A stretch of 60,503 nt of DNA from an uncultured Roseicyclus sp. GTDB lineage: Bacteria > Pseudomonadota > Alphaproteobacteria > Rhodobacterales > Rhodobacteraceae. The stretch spans positions 1 through 60,503 of the forward strand of contig CAKZPN010000077.1 in NCBI GenBank assembly GCA_937139335.1. The letters run 5' to 3'. The notes beneath the pieces are model-generated. The model saw only the letters and a program-made list of their open reading frames with translations. It had not been told where the DNA came from and did no database searches. The stretch's first letter is position 1, and each line of letters begins with the position of its first letter. Positions 1 to 8,234 of the stretch are shown here, piece after piece. The position numbers were made by a program, and so were the translations under genes.

Positions 1-671
1 GGATCCAGCACGCGCTGGCGCGCGGCCGTATCGAAGTCCTGCCCGGTCGCGGTTTCGACCAGCATTTGCAGCAGGACATATCCCCCACCGGAATAGCGCC
101 GGTTCTCACCGGGCTGATAGGCGACCCGGAGGGGTGCGAAATTTTCGCTGAGATCGACAGCGTCAACAGGCTGCTCTTCATGAGCGCCCCAGCCGCCATA
201 ACCCGGCTGGTTGGTGCCGGCCGTATGCTGGAGAAGCCGCCGAACAGTCACCGCGTCCGGCGCATGCTCGCCATAGTCCGGCTCGAAAGGCAGATCATAG
301 GTCGACAATGGCGCATCCAGGTCGATGAGCCCGTCCTGTGCCAGGCTGAGGACCGTCCAGACCGCCAAAGGCTTGGAGATCGATCCGAGATTGAACGACG
401 TCGCATCCGTCACCGGCGCGCCCTCGCCATCCGAGCGGCCCTCACGCGCCTGCCAGACCAGCTCACCATCCCGGATCACGCCGGCGGCAACGCCCGCGAT
501 CGAGTAACGCTGCATCGCGTGACCCAGAACCGCGTCCATATGCGTGGCAATTTCGGCATCTGAACTCCCCGGATCCAGGCCGCGGATTTGCCGGAGTCCG
601 ATCGCGGACCAGCCCGCACTCACAACAAGAACAGCCAGGCAAACGGCTCTCAATTTCATCAGGGGCGACAT
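1..671 (-). CDS. Serine hydrolase, class C beta-lactamase/D-aminopeptidase fold (partial)
   Basis: The reading frame starts at 671 and is still open at base 1, so the C-terminal part lies outside the window (223 codons visible). The N-terminus is basic then hydrophobic (MSPLMKLRAVCLAVLVV), which suggests export. The active-site SxxK motif is visible as S97-I-S-K100 and the second motif as Y193-S-G, the pattern of class C beta-lactamase-like esterases and peptidases (PF00144). Such proteins hydrolyse esters, peptides or beta-lactams; this fragment does not reveal which. A second in-frame ATG at 659 is possible. The gene diverges from the PadR-NrtD chimera, so the intergenic palindrome could control it too. 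Confidence 0.85.
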   Translation of the reverse strand, partial: MSPLMKLRAVCLAVLVVSAGWSAIGLRQIRGLDPGSSDAEIATHMDAVLGHAMQRYSIAGVAAGVIRDGELVWQAREGRSDGEGAPVTDATSFNLGSISKPLAVWTVLSLAQDGLIDLDAPLSTYDLPFEPDYGEHAPDAVTVRRLLQHTAGTNQPGYGGWGAHEEQPVDAVDLSENFAPLRVAYQPGENRRYSGGGYVLLQMLVETATGQDFDTAARQRVLD

Positions 672-722
672 GTCCGATCCTTTCGCCTTAACGTTGGCGA
701 TACCAACTACTATGCATTGCTA

Positions 723-744
723 TATATCTTGCTAAGCCGATATA
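723..744. promoter_or_regulatory. Inverted repeat in divergent promoter, candidate PadR operator
   Basis: TATATC at 723-728 and GATATA at 739-744 form a 6-bp inverted repeat with a 10-base spacer. It lies between the divergent serine hydrolase and PadR-like genes in an AT-rich patch unlike its GC-rich surroundings. PadR proteins commonly repress their own divergent promoters through such dyads; binding here is inferred only from position and symmetry. Confidence 0.4.
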
Positions 745-764
745 CAAGCCATAGGAAGGGAGGC

Positions 765-800
765 ATGATCAGCGAGGCGGACATTGATGACCGGGACTGA
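765..800 (+). CDS. Possible 11-codon leader peptide before the PadR-like gene
   Basis: An ATG at 765 follows a strong Shine-Dalgarno stretch (AGGAAGGGAGG at 753-763 region) and opens an 11-residue frame MISEADIDDRD that stops at 798-800. One base later an ATG at 802 opens the PadR frame (TGA-G-ATG), the geometry of translational coupling. Alternatively, the short frame is the true 5' end of the PadR gene, split from it by an indel. The good ribosome site belongs to this frame and not to the PadR frame. Confidence 0.35.
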   Translation: MISEADIDDRD

Positions 801-1878
801 GATGGAAGACATTCTCGACCGCTGGAGCTCCCAGGCTCGCAAGGGGTATTTCGAGATGTTGCTGCTCGCCCGCCTGAAGGCAGGGCGCGCCTATGGCTAC
901 CAGATAGTCGCGGCCCTGAAGCAAGCGCCCGGATTTGAAAACCTGGCCGAAGGCACGGTCTACCCGGTGCTGACCCGCATGAAGAAAGACGGACTCGTGA
1001 CCGCCGAATGGGTGGCCGACGATACCGGCCCGCCCCGCAAATATTACACGGTCACCGAATTGGGCGGGCGCACGCTCGACGCCATCGTGCTGGTCGAGGA
1101 GTTCGACCTGAAGCTGAAGAAGGGCGAGTTCATCAGCCTGATCGGCCATTCCGGCTGCGGGAAATCGACCGCCCTGACCATGGCCGCCGGTCTGAACGAG
1201 ATCTCGAAAGGCGCGATCAAGCTTGACGGGATGGAGGTGCGGGGCGCCGACCCGGAGCGCGCGGTGGTGTTCCAGTCGCCGTCGCTGTTCCCCTGGCTGA
1301 CGGCCAAGGAAAACGTCGCTGTCGGCGTCGACCGTGTCTACCCCCGCGCCTCGCGCCGCGAACGCCAGGATGTCGTCGAATACTACCTCGAACGGGTGGG
1401 CCTCGCCGACGCGATGGACAAGCCCGCCGCCGAACTGTCGAACGGGATGAAGCAACGCGTCGGCATCGCACGGGCCTTTGCCCTCAGCCCGAAGCTGCTG
1501 CTGCTCGACGAGCCCTTCGGGATGCTCGACAGCCTGACGCGCTGGGAGCTTCAGGAAGTCCTGATGGAGGTCTGGAGCCGCACCAAGGTCACGGCGATCT
1601 GCGTCACCCACGATGTCGACGAGGCCATCCTGCTGGCCGACCGCGTGGTCATGATGACCAACGGGCCACAAGCCACGATCGGCAAGATCACCAAGGTCGA
1701 CCTGCCGCGGCCGCGAACCCGCAAGGCGCTGCTCGAACACCCGGATTACTACGCCTACCGGCAGGAAGTTCTCGAGTTTCTCGAGGATTACGAGGGCGGC
1801 AATCAATCCAGGCGCGTTCCGGCGGACAATCCCAACCAGACGGATGCGGCAAGGTCCCGCGCCGTCGCGGCGGAGTAA
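787..1878 (+). CDS. In-frame chimera: PadR-type winged helix fused to truncated nitrate ABC ATPase NrtD
   Basis: Residues 1 to about 98 are a PadR transcription regulator N-terminus (EDILDRW, then LAEGTVYPVLTRMKKDGL and GPPRKYYTVTELG). From about residue 102 (nt 1084-1100) the sequence becomes an NrtD/NasD nitrate-transport ATPase: Walker A GHSGCGKST, signature LSNGMKQR, Walker B LLLLDEP and H-loop CVTHDVDEA, ending in the family-typical LEHPDYYAYRQEVLEFL. The ATPase lacks its first strand and A-loop, and PadR lacks its C-terminal part, so this looks like a deletion junction that removed the upstream transporter genes (binding protein and permease). It sits 5 nt upstream of nirB and heads the operon. 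Starts TTG 784, ATG 787 and ATG 802 are all possible. Function as a hybrid is doubtful. Confidence 0.8.
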   Translation: MTGTEMEDILDRWSSQARKGYFEMLLLARLKAGRAYGYQIVAALKQAPGFENLAEGTVYPVLTRMKKDGLVTAEWVADDTGPPRKYYTVTELGGRTLDAIVLVEEFDLKLKKGEFISLIGHSGCGKSTALTMAAGLNEISKGAIKLDGMEVRGADPERAVVFQSPSLFPWLTAKENVAVGVDRVYPRASRRERQDVVEYYLERVGLADAMDKPAAELSNGMKQRVGIARAFALSPKLLLLDEPFGMLDSLTRWELQEVLMEVWSRTKVTAICVTHDVDEAILLADRVVMMTNGPQATIGKITKVDLPRPRTRKALLEHPDYYAYRQEVLEFLEDYEGGNQSRRVPADNPNQTDAARSRAVAAE

Positions 1879-1883
1879 ATCTC

Positions 1884-4325
1884 ATGACCCGACAAAAGCT
1901 CGTCGTCATCGGCGCCGGCATGGCCTCAGGCCGGGTGCTGGAGCACCTGACCGACGCGGCGCCCGATGCCTTCGACATCACGCTCTTCAACGCGGAACCG
2001 CGCGGCAACTACAACCGGATCATGCTGTCTCCGGTCTTGTCGGGCGAAAAGACATGGGCCGACATCGTCACCCATGACGAGGATTGGTATGCCGCCCGCC
2101 AGATCACGACGCGCTTCGGCGAGCATGTCGTGAAGATCGACCGCGCCGCGAAATGCGTGATCGGCCAGAACGGCGCCGTGCCCTACGACAAGCTGCTGAT
2201 CGCGACGGGCTCGGCGCCCTTCATCATCCCGGTCCAGGGCCGCGACCTGCCGGGCGTGATCACCTACCGCGACCTTGACGACACCAACGCGATGATCGCC
2301 GCCGCCGGGCAGGGCGGCCGGGCGGTGGTGATCGGCGGCGGGCTTCTCGGGCTCGAGGCGGCGGCCGGGCTGAAGGAACGCGGGATGGACGTGACCGTCC
2401 TGCACCTGATGGGCCATCTCATGGAACGCCAGCTCGACGAGGCCGCCGGGTACCTCCTGCGCAAGGATCTGGAGGCGCGCGGGATCACGGTGATGACCCG
2501 CGCCTCGACCGCCGCGATCCTGGGCGAAGGCCGGGTGGAGGGCGTTCTTCTCGAGGACAAGACGATGCTCGAGGCCGACCTCGTCGTGATGGCCGTGGGC
2601 ATCCGCCCCGAGACGCGGCTGGCGCGCGAGGCCAGGATCGAGGTCGCCCGCGGGATCGAGGTGACCGCGCAGATGCAGACGCAAAGCGACCCGGACATCT
2701 TCGCGGTCGGGGAATGCGTGGAGTTCGACGGCCACCTCTTCGGCCTTGTCGCGCCGCTCTACGATCAGGCGAAGGTCGTGGCGCGGGGCCTGATCGGCGC
2801 GCCCGACGCCTTCGTCGTCCGCGACACCGCGACCAAGCTCAAAGTAACTGGATGCGACCTGTTCAGCGCCGGGGATTTCGCCGAAGGGCCGGGGCGGGAG
2901 GACATCGTCTACCGCGACCCCGCGCGCGGGATCTACAAGCGCCTCGTGATCGAGGGCGACCGCCTCGTCGGCTGCGTCATGTATGGCGACACCGCGGACG
3001 GCAGCTGGTTCTTCGGCCTGATCAAGGACGAGACCGACATCGAGGACATGCGGGAGACGCTGATCTTCGGGCCGGCGTTTCAGGGAGGGGCCGGCGCGGA
3101 CCCTCTCTCAGCCGTTGCAGCATTGCCGCCTGAGGCGGAGATCTGCGGCTGCAACGGCATTTGCAAGGGCACCATCACCGCCGCCATCGACGCGGGCGCG
3201 TCCGATCTCGGCGCGCTGAGGCAAAAGACCAAGGCCAGCGCGTCCTGCGGTACCTGCACCGGGCTGGTGGAGCAACTGCTTCAGGTGGCACTGGGCGACG
3301 GGTTCGAGGCACCCACGGCACAGCCGATCTGTGGCTGCACCGACCATTCGCACGAGGATGTCCGCCGCCTGATCAAGTCCATGCCCCTGAAGAGCCAGGA
3401 GGCGGTCTGGCAGGAACTGGGCTGGACCACCCGGAACGGCTGCCATGTCTGCCGACCCGCGATCAATTTCTACCTGCTTGCCGACTGGCCGCTGGACTAC
3501 CGCGACGATCCGCAGAGCCGGTTCATCAACGAACGCAAGCACGCCAACATCCAGAAGGACGGCACCTTCAGCGTGGTGCCACGGATGTGGGGCGGCCTCA
3601 CCAACCCGCGCGAACTGCGCGCCATCGCCGACGCCGCCGAGAAATACGACGTGCCGACGGTGAAGGTCACGGGCGGCCAGCGTATCGACCTTCTGGGCGT
3701 GAAATCCGAGGACCTGCCGCATATCTGGGCCGATCTGAACAAGGCGGGGCTGGTCAGCGGCCACGCCTATTCCAAGGGCCTGCGGACGGTGAAGACCTGC
3801 GTCGGCACCGACCATTGCCGCTTTGGCACGCAGGATTCCACCGGCCTCGGGATCAGGCTGGAACAGACGCTCTGGGGGTCATGGACGCCGCACAAGGTGA
3901 AGCTCGCCGTATCGGGCTGCCCGCGCAACTGCGCCGAGGCGACCTGCAAGGACGTCGGCATCGTCTGCGTCGACAGCGGCTACCAGATCGGCGTCGGGGG
4001 CGCGGCCGGGATGGACCTGAAGGAGACCGAGCGCCTGGCCAGCGTGCCGACCGAGGCGGAGGCGATCGAGATCACGGTGGCCTTCGTCCAGCTCTACCGC
4101 GAGACGGCGCGGTATCTCGACCGGCCCTACAAATGGCTCGCCAAGGTCGGGCTCGATTGGGTCAAGGCGCGCGTGGTCGACGACTTGGAAGAACGGCGCA
4201 GGCTGATCGACGCCTTCGAACTGTCCCAGTCCCTCTACCGCAAGGATCCCTGGGCCGAGCATGCGGCGACCAGGGCGGACAGCTACGCGCCGCTTGCCGA
4301 TCTGACGCTGGAGGCCGCGGAATGA
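1884..4325 (+). CDS. nirB: Assimilatory nitrite reductase [NAD(P)H], large subunit
   Basis: 813 residues, the normal size for NirB/NasB. It reduces nitrite to ammonium in the cytoplasm with NAD(P)H. N-terminal FAD fold with VVIGAGMASG near residue 7; second dinucleotide fold VVIGGGLLGLEAA near 147. BFD-like [2Fe-2S] cysteines lie in EICGCNGICKG near 420 and CGTC near 455, with a further cysteine set at about 482-522 (CGC and CHVC). The siroheme/[4Fe-4S] ligands are C639-x5-C645 and C679-x3-C683 in the sulfite/nitrite reductase half-domain. The stop overlaps the nirD start (ATGA), so the subunits are probably translationally coupled. CysG at the operon end would supply siroheme. Confidence 0.97.
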   Translation: MTRQKLVVIGAGMASGRVLEHLTDAAPDAFDITLFNAEPRGNYNRIMLSPVLSGEKTWADIVTHDEDWYAARQITTRFGEHVVKIDRAAKCVIGQNGAVPYDKLLIATGSAPFIIPVQGRDLPGVITYRDLDDTNAMIAAAGQGGRAVVIGGGLLGLEAAAGLKERGMDVTVLHLMGHLMERQLDEAAGYLLRKDLEARGITVMTRASTAAILGEGRVEGVLLEDKTMLEADLVVMAVGIRPETRLAREARIEVARGIEVTAQMQTQSDPDIFAVGECVEFDGHLFGLVAPLYDQAKVVARGLIGAPDAFVVRDTATKLKVTGCDLFSAGDFAEGPGREDIVYRDPARGIYKRLVIEGDRLVGCVMYGDTADGSWFFGLIKDETDIEDMRETLIFGPAFQGGAGADPLSAVAALPPEAEICGCNGICKGTITAAIDAGASDLGALRQKTKASASCGTCTGLVEQLLQVALGDGFEAPTAQPICGCTDHSHEDVRRLIKSMPLKSQEAVWQELGWTTRNGCHVCRPAINFYLLADWPLDYRDDPQSRFINERKHANIQKDGTFSVVPRMWGGLTNPRELRAIADAAEKYDVPTVKVTGGQRIDLLGVKSEDLPHIWADLNKAGLVSGHAYSKGLRTVKTCVGTDHCRFGTQDSTGLGIRLEQTLWGSWTPHKVKLAVSGCPRNCAEATCKDVGIVCVDSGYQIGVGGAAGMDLKETERLASVPTEAEAIEITVAFVQLYRETARYLDRPYKWLAKVGLDWVKARVVDDLEERRRLIDAFELSQSLYRKDPWAEHAATRADSYAPLADLTLEAAE

Positions 4326-4651
4326 GCTGGATCGACATCGGGTCGCTGGACGACATTCCCCTGCGCGGCGCGCGGCTGGTGAAGACTGCGGTGGGCTGCA
4401 TCGCCATCTTCCGGACCGCCGAGGCGGAGCTGTTCGCGGCCTCGAACGCCTGTCCGCACAAGGGCGGCCCGCTGAGCGACGGGATCGTGCATGGCACCCG
4501 CGTCACCTGCCCGCTGCACAACTGGGTCTTCGACCTCGAGACCGGCGAGGCGCTGGGCGAGGACGCGCGGGTGGCGACCTTTCCGGTTCGGGTGGAGGCA
4601 GGCCGCGTCCTGCTTGACGCCACCGCCATCGCCCGGCGGAGCGCCGCGTGA
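4322..4651 (+). CDS. nirD: Assimilatory nitrite reductase, small (Rieske-like) subunit
   Basis: 109 residues, the usual length of NirD. It has a Rieske-fold [2Fe-2S] site C44-x-H46 (CPHKGGPL) and C63-x2-H66 (CPLHNW), so unlike cluster-less enterobacterial NirD it keeps cluster ligands. It partners NirB in NAD(P)H-dependent nitrite reduction. The ATG at 4322 overlaps the nirB stop by 4 nt, and its own stop overlaps the nasA start, which fixes the start by coupling. Confidence 0.95.
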   Translation: MSWIDIGSLDDIPLRGARLVKTAVGCIAIFRTAEAELFAASNACPHKGGPLSDGIVHGTRVTCPLHNWVFDLETGEALGEDARVATFPVRVEAGRVLLDATAIARRSAA

Positions 4652-7278
4652 TGGACGGCGGCGATCATCCCGAGGTCCGGTCGACCTGCCCTTATTGCGG
4701 CGTCGGCTGCGGCGTTTTGCTGCGTGCCGATGGGGCTGGCGGGCTGAGCGTGCGGGGCGACCCCGACCACCCGGCGAATTACGGGCGGCTCTGTTCCAAG
4801 GGCTCGGCGCTGGGCGAAACGGTGGGCACGGGCCACCGCCTGCTGTCGCCGCGCGCCCATGGCCGCGACACCGGCTGGGACGACGCGCTCGACCTGGTCG
4901 CCACCCGCTTCCGCGACGCCATCGACACCCACGGGCCGGACAGCGTTGCCTTTTACGTGTCGGGCCAGATGCTGACCGAGGATTACTACGTCGCCAACAA
5001 GCTGATGAAAGGGTTCATCGGGTCGGCCAACATCGACACGAACTCGCGGCTCTGCATGGCCTCGACCGTCGCGGGCCACCGCCGCGCCTTCGGCACGGAC
5101 ACGGTTCCGGGCACCTACGAGGATGTCGACCAGGCCGATCTTGTCGTGCTGGTGGGCTCGAACCTCGCCTGGTGCCACCCGGTGCTCTACCAGCGCCTGA
5201 TCGCGGCGCAGCAGGCGCGGGGGACACGGATCGTGGTGATCGACCCACGCCGCACGGCGACGTGCGAGCGCGCCGAGATGCATCTGGCGATCGCCCCGGG
5301 TGCCGACGTGGCGCTGTTCAACCGGCTCCTTCGGGAAATCCACGCAGCGGGCGCGGTTGACGCGGGCTTCCTGGCCCGCACCGAGGGGCTCGAGGCGGCG
5401 CTGCAATCTGCCGGGCAGGACACCGGCGACACCGGCCTGACGGAAGCCGAGATCGCCCGGTTCTGCAAGCTCTGGATCGGAACGGAGCGGGTCGTGACCG
5501 TCTTCAGCCAGGGGGTGAACCAGTCCTCCAGCGGGACGGACAAGGTGAACGCAATCCTGAACTGCCATCTTGCCACCGGGCGGATCGGGCGGGTGGGCAT
5601 GGGCCCTTTCAGCGTGACCGGCCAACCCAACGCGATGGGCGGTCGCGAGGTCGGCGGGCTTGCGACCGCGCTGGCCTGTCATCTCGACCTCGAGGACGCG
5701 GGCCACCGCGCCGCCGTGCAGGCGTTCTGGGCCGCGCCTGCGCTGCCCGAGGCACCGGGCCTGAAGGCCGTCGACATGTTCCGCGCCGCTGGCGAAGGGC
5801 GTGTCAAGGCGCTCTGGATCATCCACACCAACCCCGCCGCGTCGATGCCCGACGCCGATGCGGTGCGCCACGCCATCGCCGAATGCGACTTCGTCGTCGT
5901 CAGTGACGTGACCGGCGCGACCGACACGGCGCGGCTTGCCCATGTGCTCCTGCCCGCCACGGCCTGGGCGGAGAAGGACGGCACGGTCACGAATTCCGAC
6001 CGCACGATCAGCCGGCAGCGCGCGGTCCTGCCCGCGCCCGGCGGCGCCCGTCCCGACTGGGCCATCCTGGCCGAGGTCGGGCGGCGTATGGGGTGGCGGG
6101 ACGCCTTCGACTACACGCAACCGGCCGAAATCTTCCGCGAGCATGCGGCGCTTTCGGGCGTGGCGGGCGCACTTGGCCGCGACTTCGACATCTCGGGCCT
6201 CGCCGGGCTCAGCGATGAGGAATACGAAGCGTTGGCCCCCGTGCGCTGGCCCGTGACGCAGCAGCGGCAGGGCGGCCGCTTCTTCGACGACGGCCGGTTC
6301 TTTCACGCCGACGGCAAGGCGCGGCTGGTCCCGGTTCTCTCTCGCGCGCCCGCCGCCGCGCCATCCGCCGCACGCCCGTTCCGCCTCAACACCGGGCGGG
6401 TCCGCGACCAGTGGCACACGATGACGCGCAGCGGGCTGTCGCCGCGCCTGTCGGCGCATTGCGCCGAGCCATTTCTCGAAATGCACCCGACCGACGCCCG
6501 GCACCTCGGCCTGTCGCCGGCCGATCTTGCCGTGGTCGAGAGCGACACCAGGCAGGCGATCTTGCGGGTGCGCATCACCGATGCGGTGCAGCCCGGCCAG
6601 CTTTTTGCGCCGATGCACTGGACCGGGGAGACAGCCCCCTGCGCCCGCGTCGACACGCTGGTGCCCGCGGTGACCGACCCGGTGTCGGGCCAGCCCGAGA
6701 GCAAGGCCGCCGTGGTCTCTGTCTCAAGGATGGTGGCGCAATGGTACGGGTTCGCGGTTTCGTCGGCGGCGATGCGGCCGGACTGCGACTATTGGGCCGT
6801 CGCCACCACCCGCGCCGGGACCCGCGCGGAACTGGCCGGGCGCGGCGCGGTGGCCGACTGGGAGGCCGAGGCGCGGCGGCTCTTCGCGCTGCCGACCGAG
6901 TGTGTGACCTCGATCATCGACCGCGCCCGCGGCACGGCGCGACTGGTTTTCGAGCGGGACGGGGCTTGTATCGCGGCGTTGTTCGTGGCGCGCGAGCCGG
7001 TGGCGGTGATGCGGGACTACCTGGCCGGCCTGCCGGACGCGACCGGGATGAGCATCCTCACCGGCCGGTCGCCGGCGCATGTGCCGGACCCTGGCCCGGT
7101 GCTCTGCTCTTGCTTCGGGGTCGGCATCAACCAGATCGTCGCCGGCATCGAGACGCAGGGTCTGATGAGCGTCGAGGCCGTGGGCGCGGCGCTGCAGGCG
7201 GGGACGAATTGCGGCTCGTGCCGCCCCGAAATTGCGGCGCTCCTGTCCCGCAACCAGCACCGGGAGGCGGCGGAATGA
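4648..7278 (+). CDS. nasA: Assimilatory nitrate reductase catalytic subunit
   Basis: 876 residues from GTG 4648 (an ATG at 4651 is an equally good start; both overlap the nirD stop). A cytoplasmic Mo-bis-MGD oxidoreductase that reduces nitrate to nitrite. N-terminal [4Fe-4S] ligands C14, C17, C21 (CPYCGVGCG) and C49; putative molybdenum ligand C136 (SRLCMAS). The C-terminus carries a BFD-like [2Fe-2S] domain with C820-x-C822 and C855-x2-C858, the NasA architecture known in Klebsiella and Rhodobacter. No separate electron-transfer subunit is encoded here, so electrons probably enter through the BFD domain from an unlinked or NirB-type partner. Confidence 0.96.
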   Translation: MMDGGDHPEVRSTCPYCGVGCGVLLRADGAGGLSVRGDPDHPANYGRLCSKGSALGETVGTGHRLLSPRAHGRDTGWDDALDLVATRFRDAIDTHGPDSVAFYVSGQMLTEDYYVANKLMKGFIGSANIDTNSRLCMASTVAGHRRAFGTDTVPGTYEDVDQADLVVLVGSNLAWCHPVLYQRLIAAQQARGTRIVVIDPRRTATCERAEMHLAIAPGADVALFNRLLREIHAAGAVDAGFLARTEGLEAALQSAGQDTGDTGLTEAEIARFCKLWIGTERVVTVFSQGVNQSSSGTDKVNAILNCHLATGRIGRVGMGPFSVTGQPNAMGGREVGGLATALACHLDLEDAGHRAAVQAFWAAPALPEAPGLKAVDMFRAAGEGRVKALWIIHTNPAASMPDADAVRHAIAECDFVVVSDVTGATDTARLAHVLLPATAWAEKDGTVTNSDRTISRQRAVLPAPGGARPDWAILAEVGRRMGWRDAFDYTQPAEIFREHAALSGVAGALGRDFDISGLAGLSDEEYEALAPVRWPVTQQRQGGRFFDDGRFFHADGKARLVPVLSRAPAAAPSAARPFRLNTGRVRDQWHTMTRSGLSPRLSAHCAEPFLEMHPTDARHLGLSPADLAVVESDTRQAILRVRITDAVQPGQLFAPMHWTGETAPCARVDTLVPAVTDPVSGQPESKAAVVSVSRMVAQWYGFAVSSAAMRPDCDYWAVATTRAGTRAELAGRGAVADWEAEARRLFALPTECVTSIIDRARGTARLVFERDGACIAALFVAREPVAVMRDYLAGLPDATGMSILTGRSPAHVPDPGPVLCSCFGVGINQIVAGIETQGLMSVEAVGAALQAGTNCGSCRPEIAALLSRNQHREAAE

Positions 7279-8234
7279 CCCTCGCGCCCCATGTCGCGAC
7301 CCTCGGCAGGGGTCCCGGCCGCTCGCGGTCCCTGACGCGGGAGGAGGCGGCCGAGGCGATGGCTATCATGCTGTCGGGCGACGCTGCGCCGGAGGCGGTC
7401 GGCGCGCTGCTGATGCTTCTGCGGATGAAGGGCGAAACGGCCGACGAGATCGCGGGCCTCGCCGGGGCCGCGCAGTCCGCGCTGGGGCCGTTGCCGAAAG
7501 TCGACCTAGACTGGCCCAGCTACGCGGCAGGGCGCACGCGGGGCCTGCCGTGGTTCCTTCTCTCGGCGCGGCTGGTTTCGCAGGCTGGGTACCGCGTTCT
7601 CCTCCACGGCAGCAACGGCGCGGACCACGCCGTGAGGGCACATCTCGATGCTGCGGGCATCCCAGTGGCCGACAGCGCGAGCGATGCGCAGGCCGGTCTC
7701 ACGCAGGGCCGACCGGTCTATATGCCGCTCGAGGCGCTGCATCCGCGCCTGTCCGATCTGCTCGCCCTGCGCCGTGTCCTCGGCCTTCGGTCGTGCATCA
7801 ACACGGTCTGCCGGATGCTCAACCCGGCGGGTGCGCCGGCCAGCGTGCAGGGCGTCTTTCATCCTTCCTACCGGCTGCTGCAGGCCGACGCCGCCGAGCG
7901 GCTGGGCTGGCAGGCCCTGACCGTGATCAAGGGTGGCGGCGGCGAGTTCGAGCGCAACCCGGCCAAGGAGGTGACGGGGTTCGGCCTGAGGGCGGGGCGC
8001 CCGTTCGACACCAGTTGGCCCGCGCTCGACTTCTCCGCCCGCCGGCTTGCCGAGGTTCCGGACGGCGTCGACCTGCGCGGGCTCTGGTCCGGCGCCCACC
8101 GCGACGACTACGCGGAGGCCATCGTGGTCTCGACCGCGGCGCTTGCGCTCGACACCCTCGGCGTCGACGAGGCGGAGGGTGCGGCACGCAGTCTCTGGGC
8201 CGACCGGCCGCGCGCGCTGGAGGCGGCGGCATGA
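7275..8234 (+). CDS. TrpD2-like (anthranilate phosphoribosyltransferase paralogue) protein
   Basis: 319 residues resembling the glycosyl transferase/TrpD family, with the small alpha-helical N-terminal domain (REEAAEAMAIMLSG, VGALLMLLRMKGETADEI) followed by the phosphoribosyltransferase-type core. The segment GGGGEFERNP replaces the usual TrpD substrate loop, as in TrpD2/YbiB-type paralogues, which lack TrpD activity and bind nucleic acid in E. coli. It is sandwiched by 4-nt overlaps between nasA and cysG, so it is expressed with nitrate assimilation. A role there is not established; it could affect regulation or cofactor supply. Confidence 0.85.
   Translation: MTLAPHVATLGRGPGRSRSLTREEAAEAMAIMLSGDAAPEAVGALLMLLRMKGETADEIAGLAGAAQSALGPLPKVDLDWPSYAAGRTRGLPWFLLSARLVSQAGYRVLLHGSNGADHAVRAHLDAAGIPVADSASDAQAGLTQGRPVYMPLEALHPRLSDLLALRRVLGLRSCINTVCRMLNPAGAPASVQGVFHPSYRLLQADAAERLGWQALTVIKGGGGEFERNPAKEVTGFGLRAGRPFDTSWPALDFSARRLAEVPDGVDLRGLWSGAHRDDYAEAIVVSTAALALDTLGVDEAEGAARSLWADRPRALEAAA

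Noticed and set aside
4162..6618. 818-codon minus-strand frame
   Set aside because: Antisense to nirB, nirD and nasA, low-complexity Arg/Gly/His composition, no family motifs.
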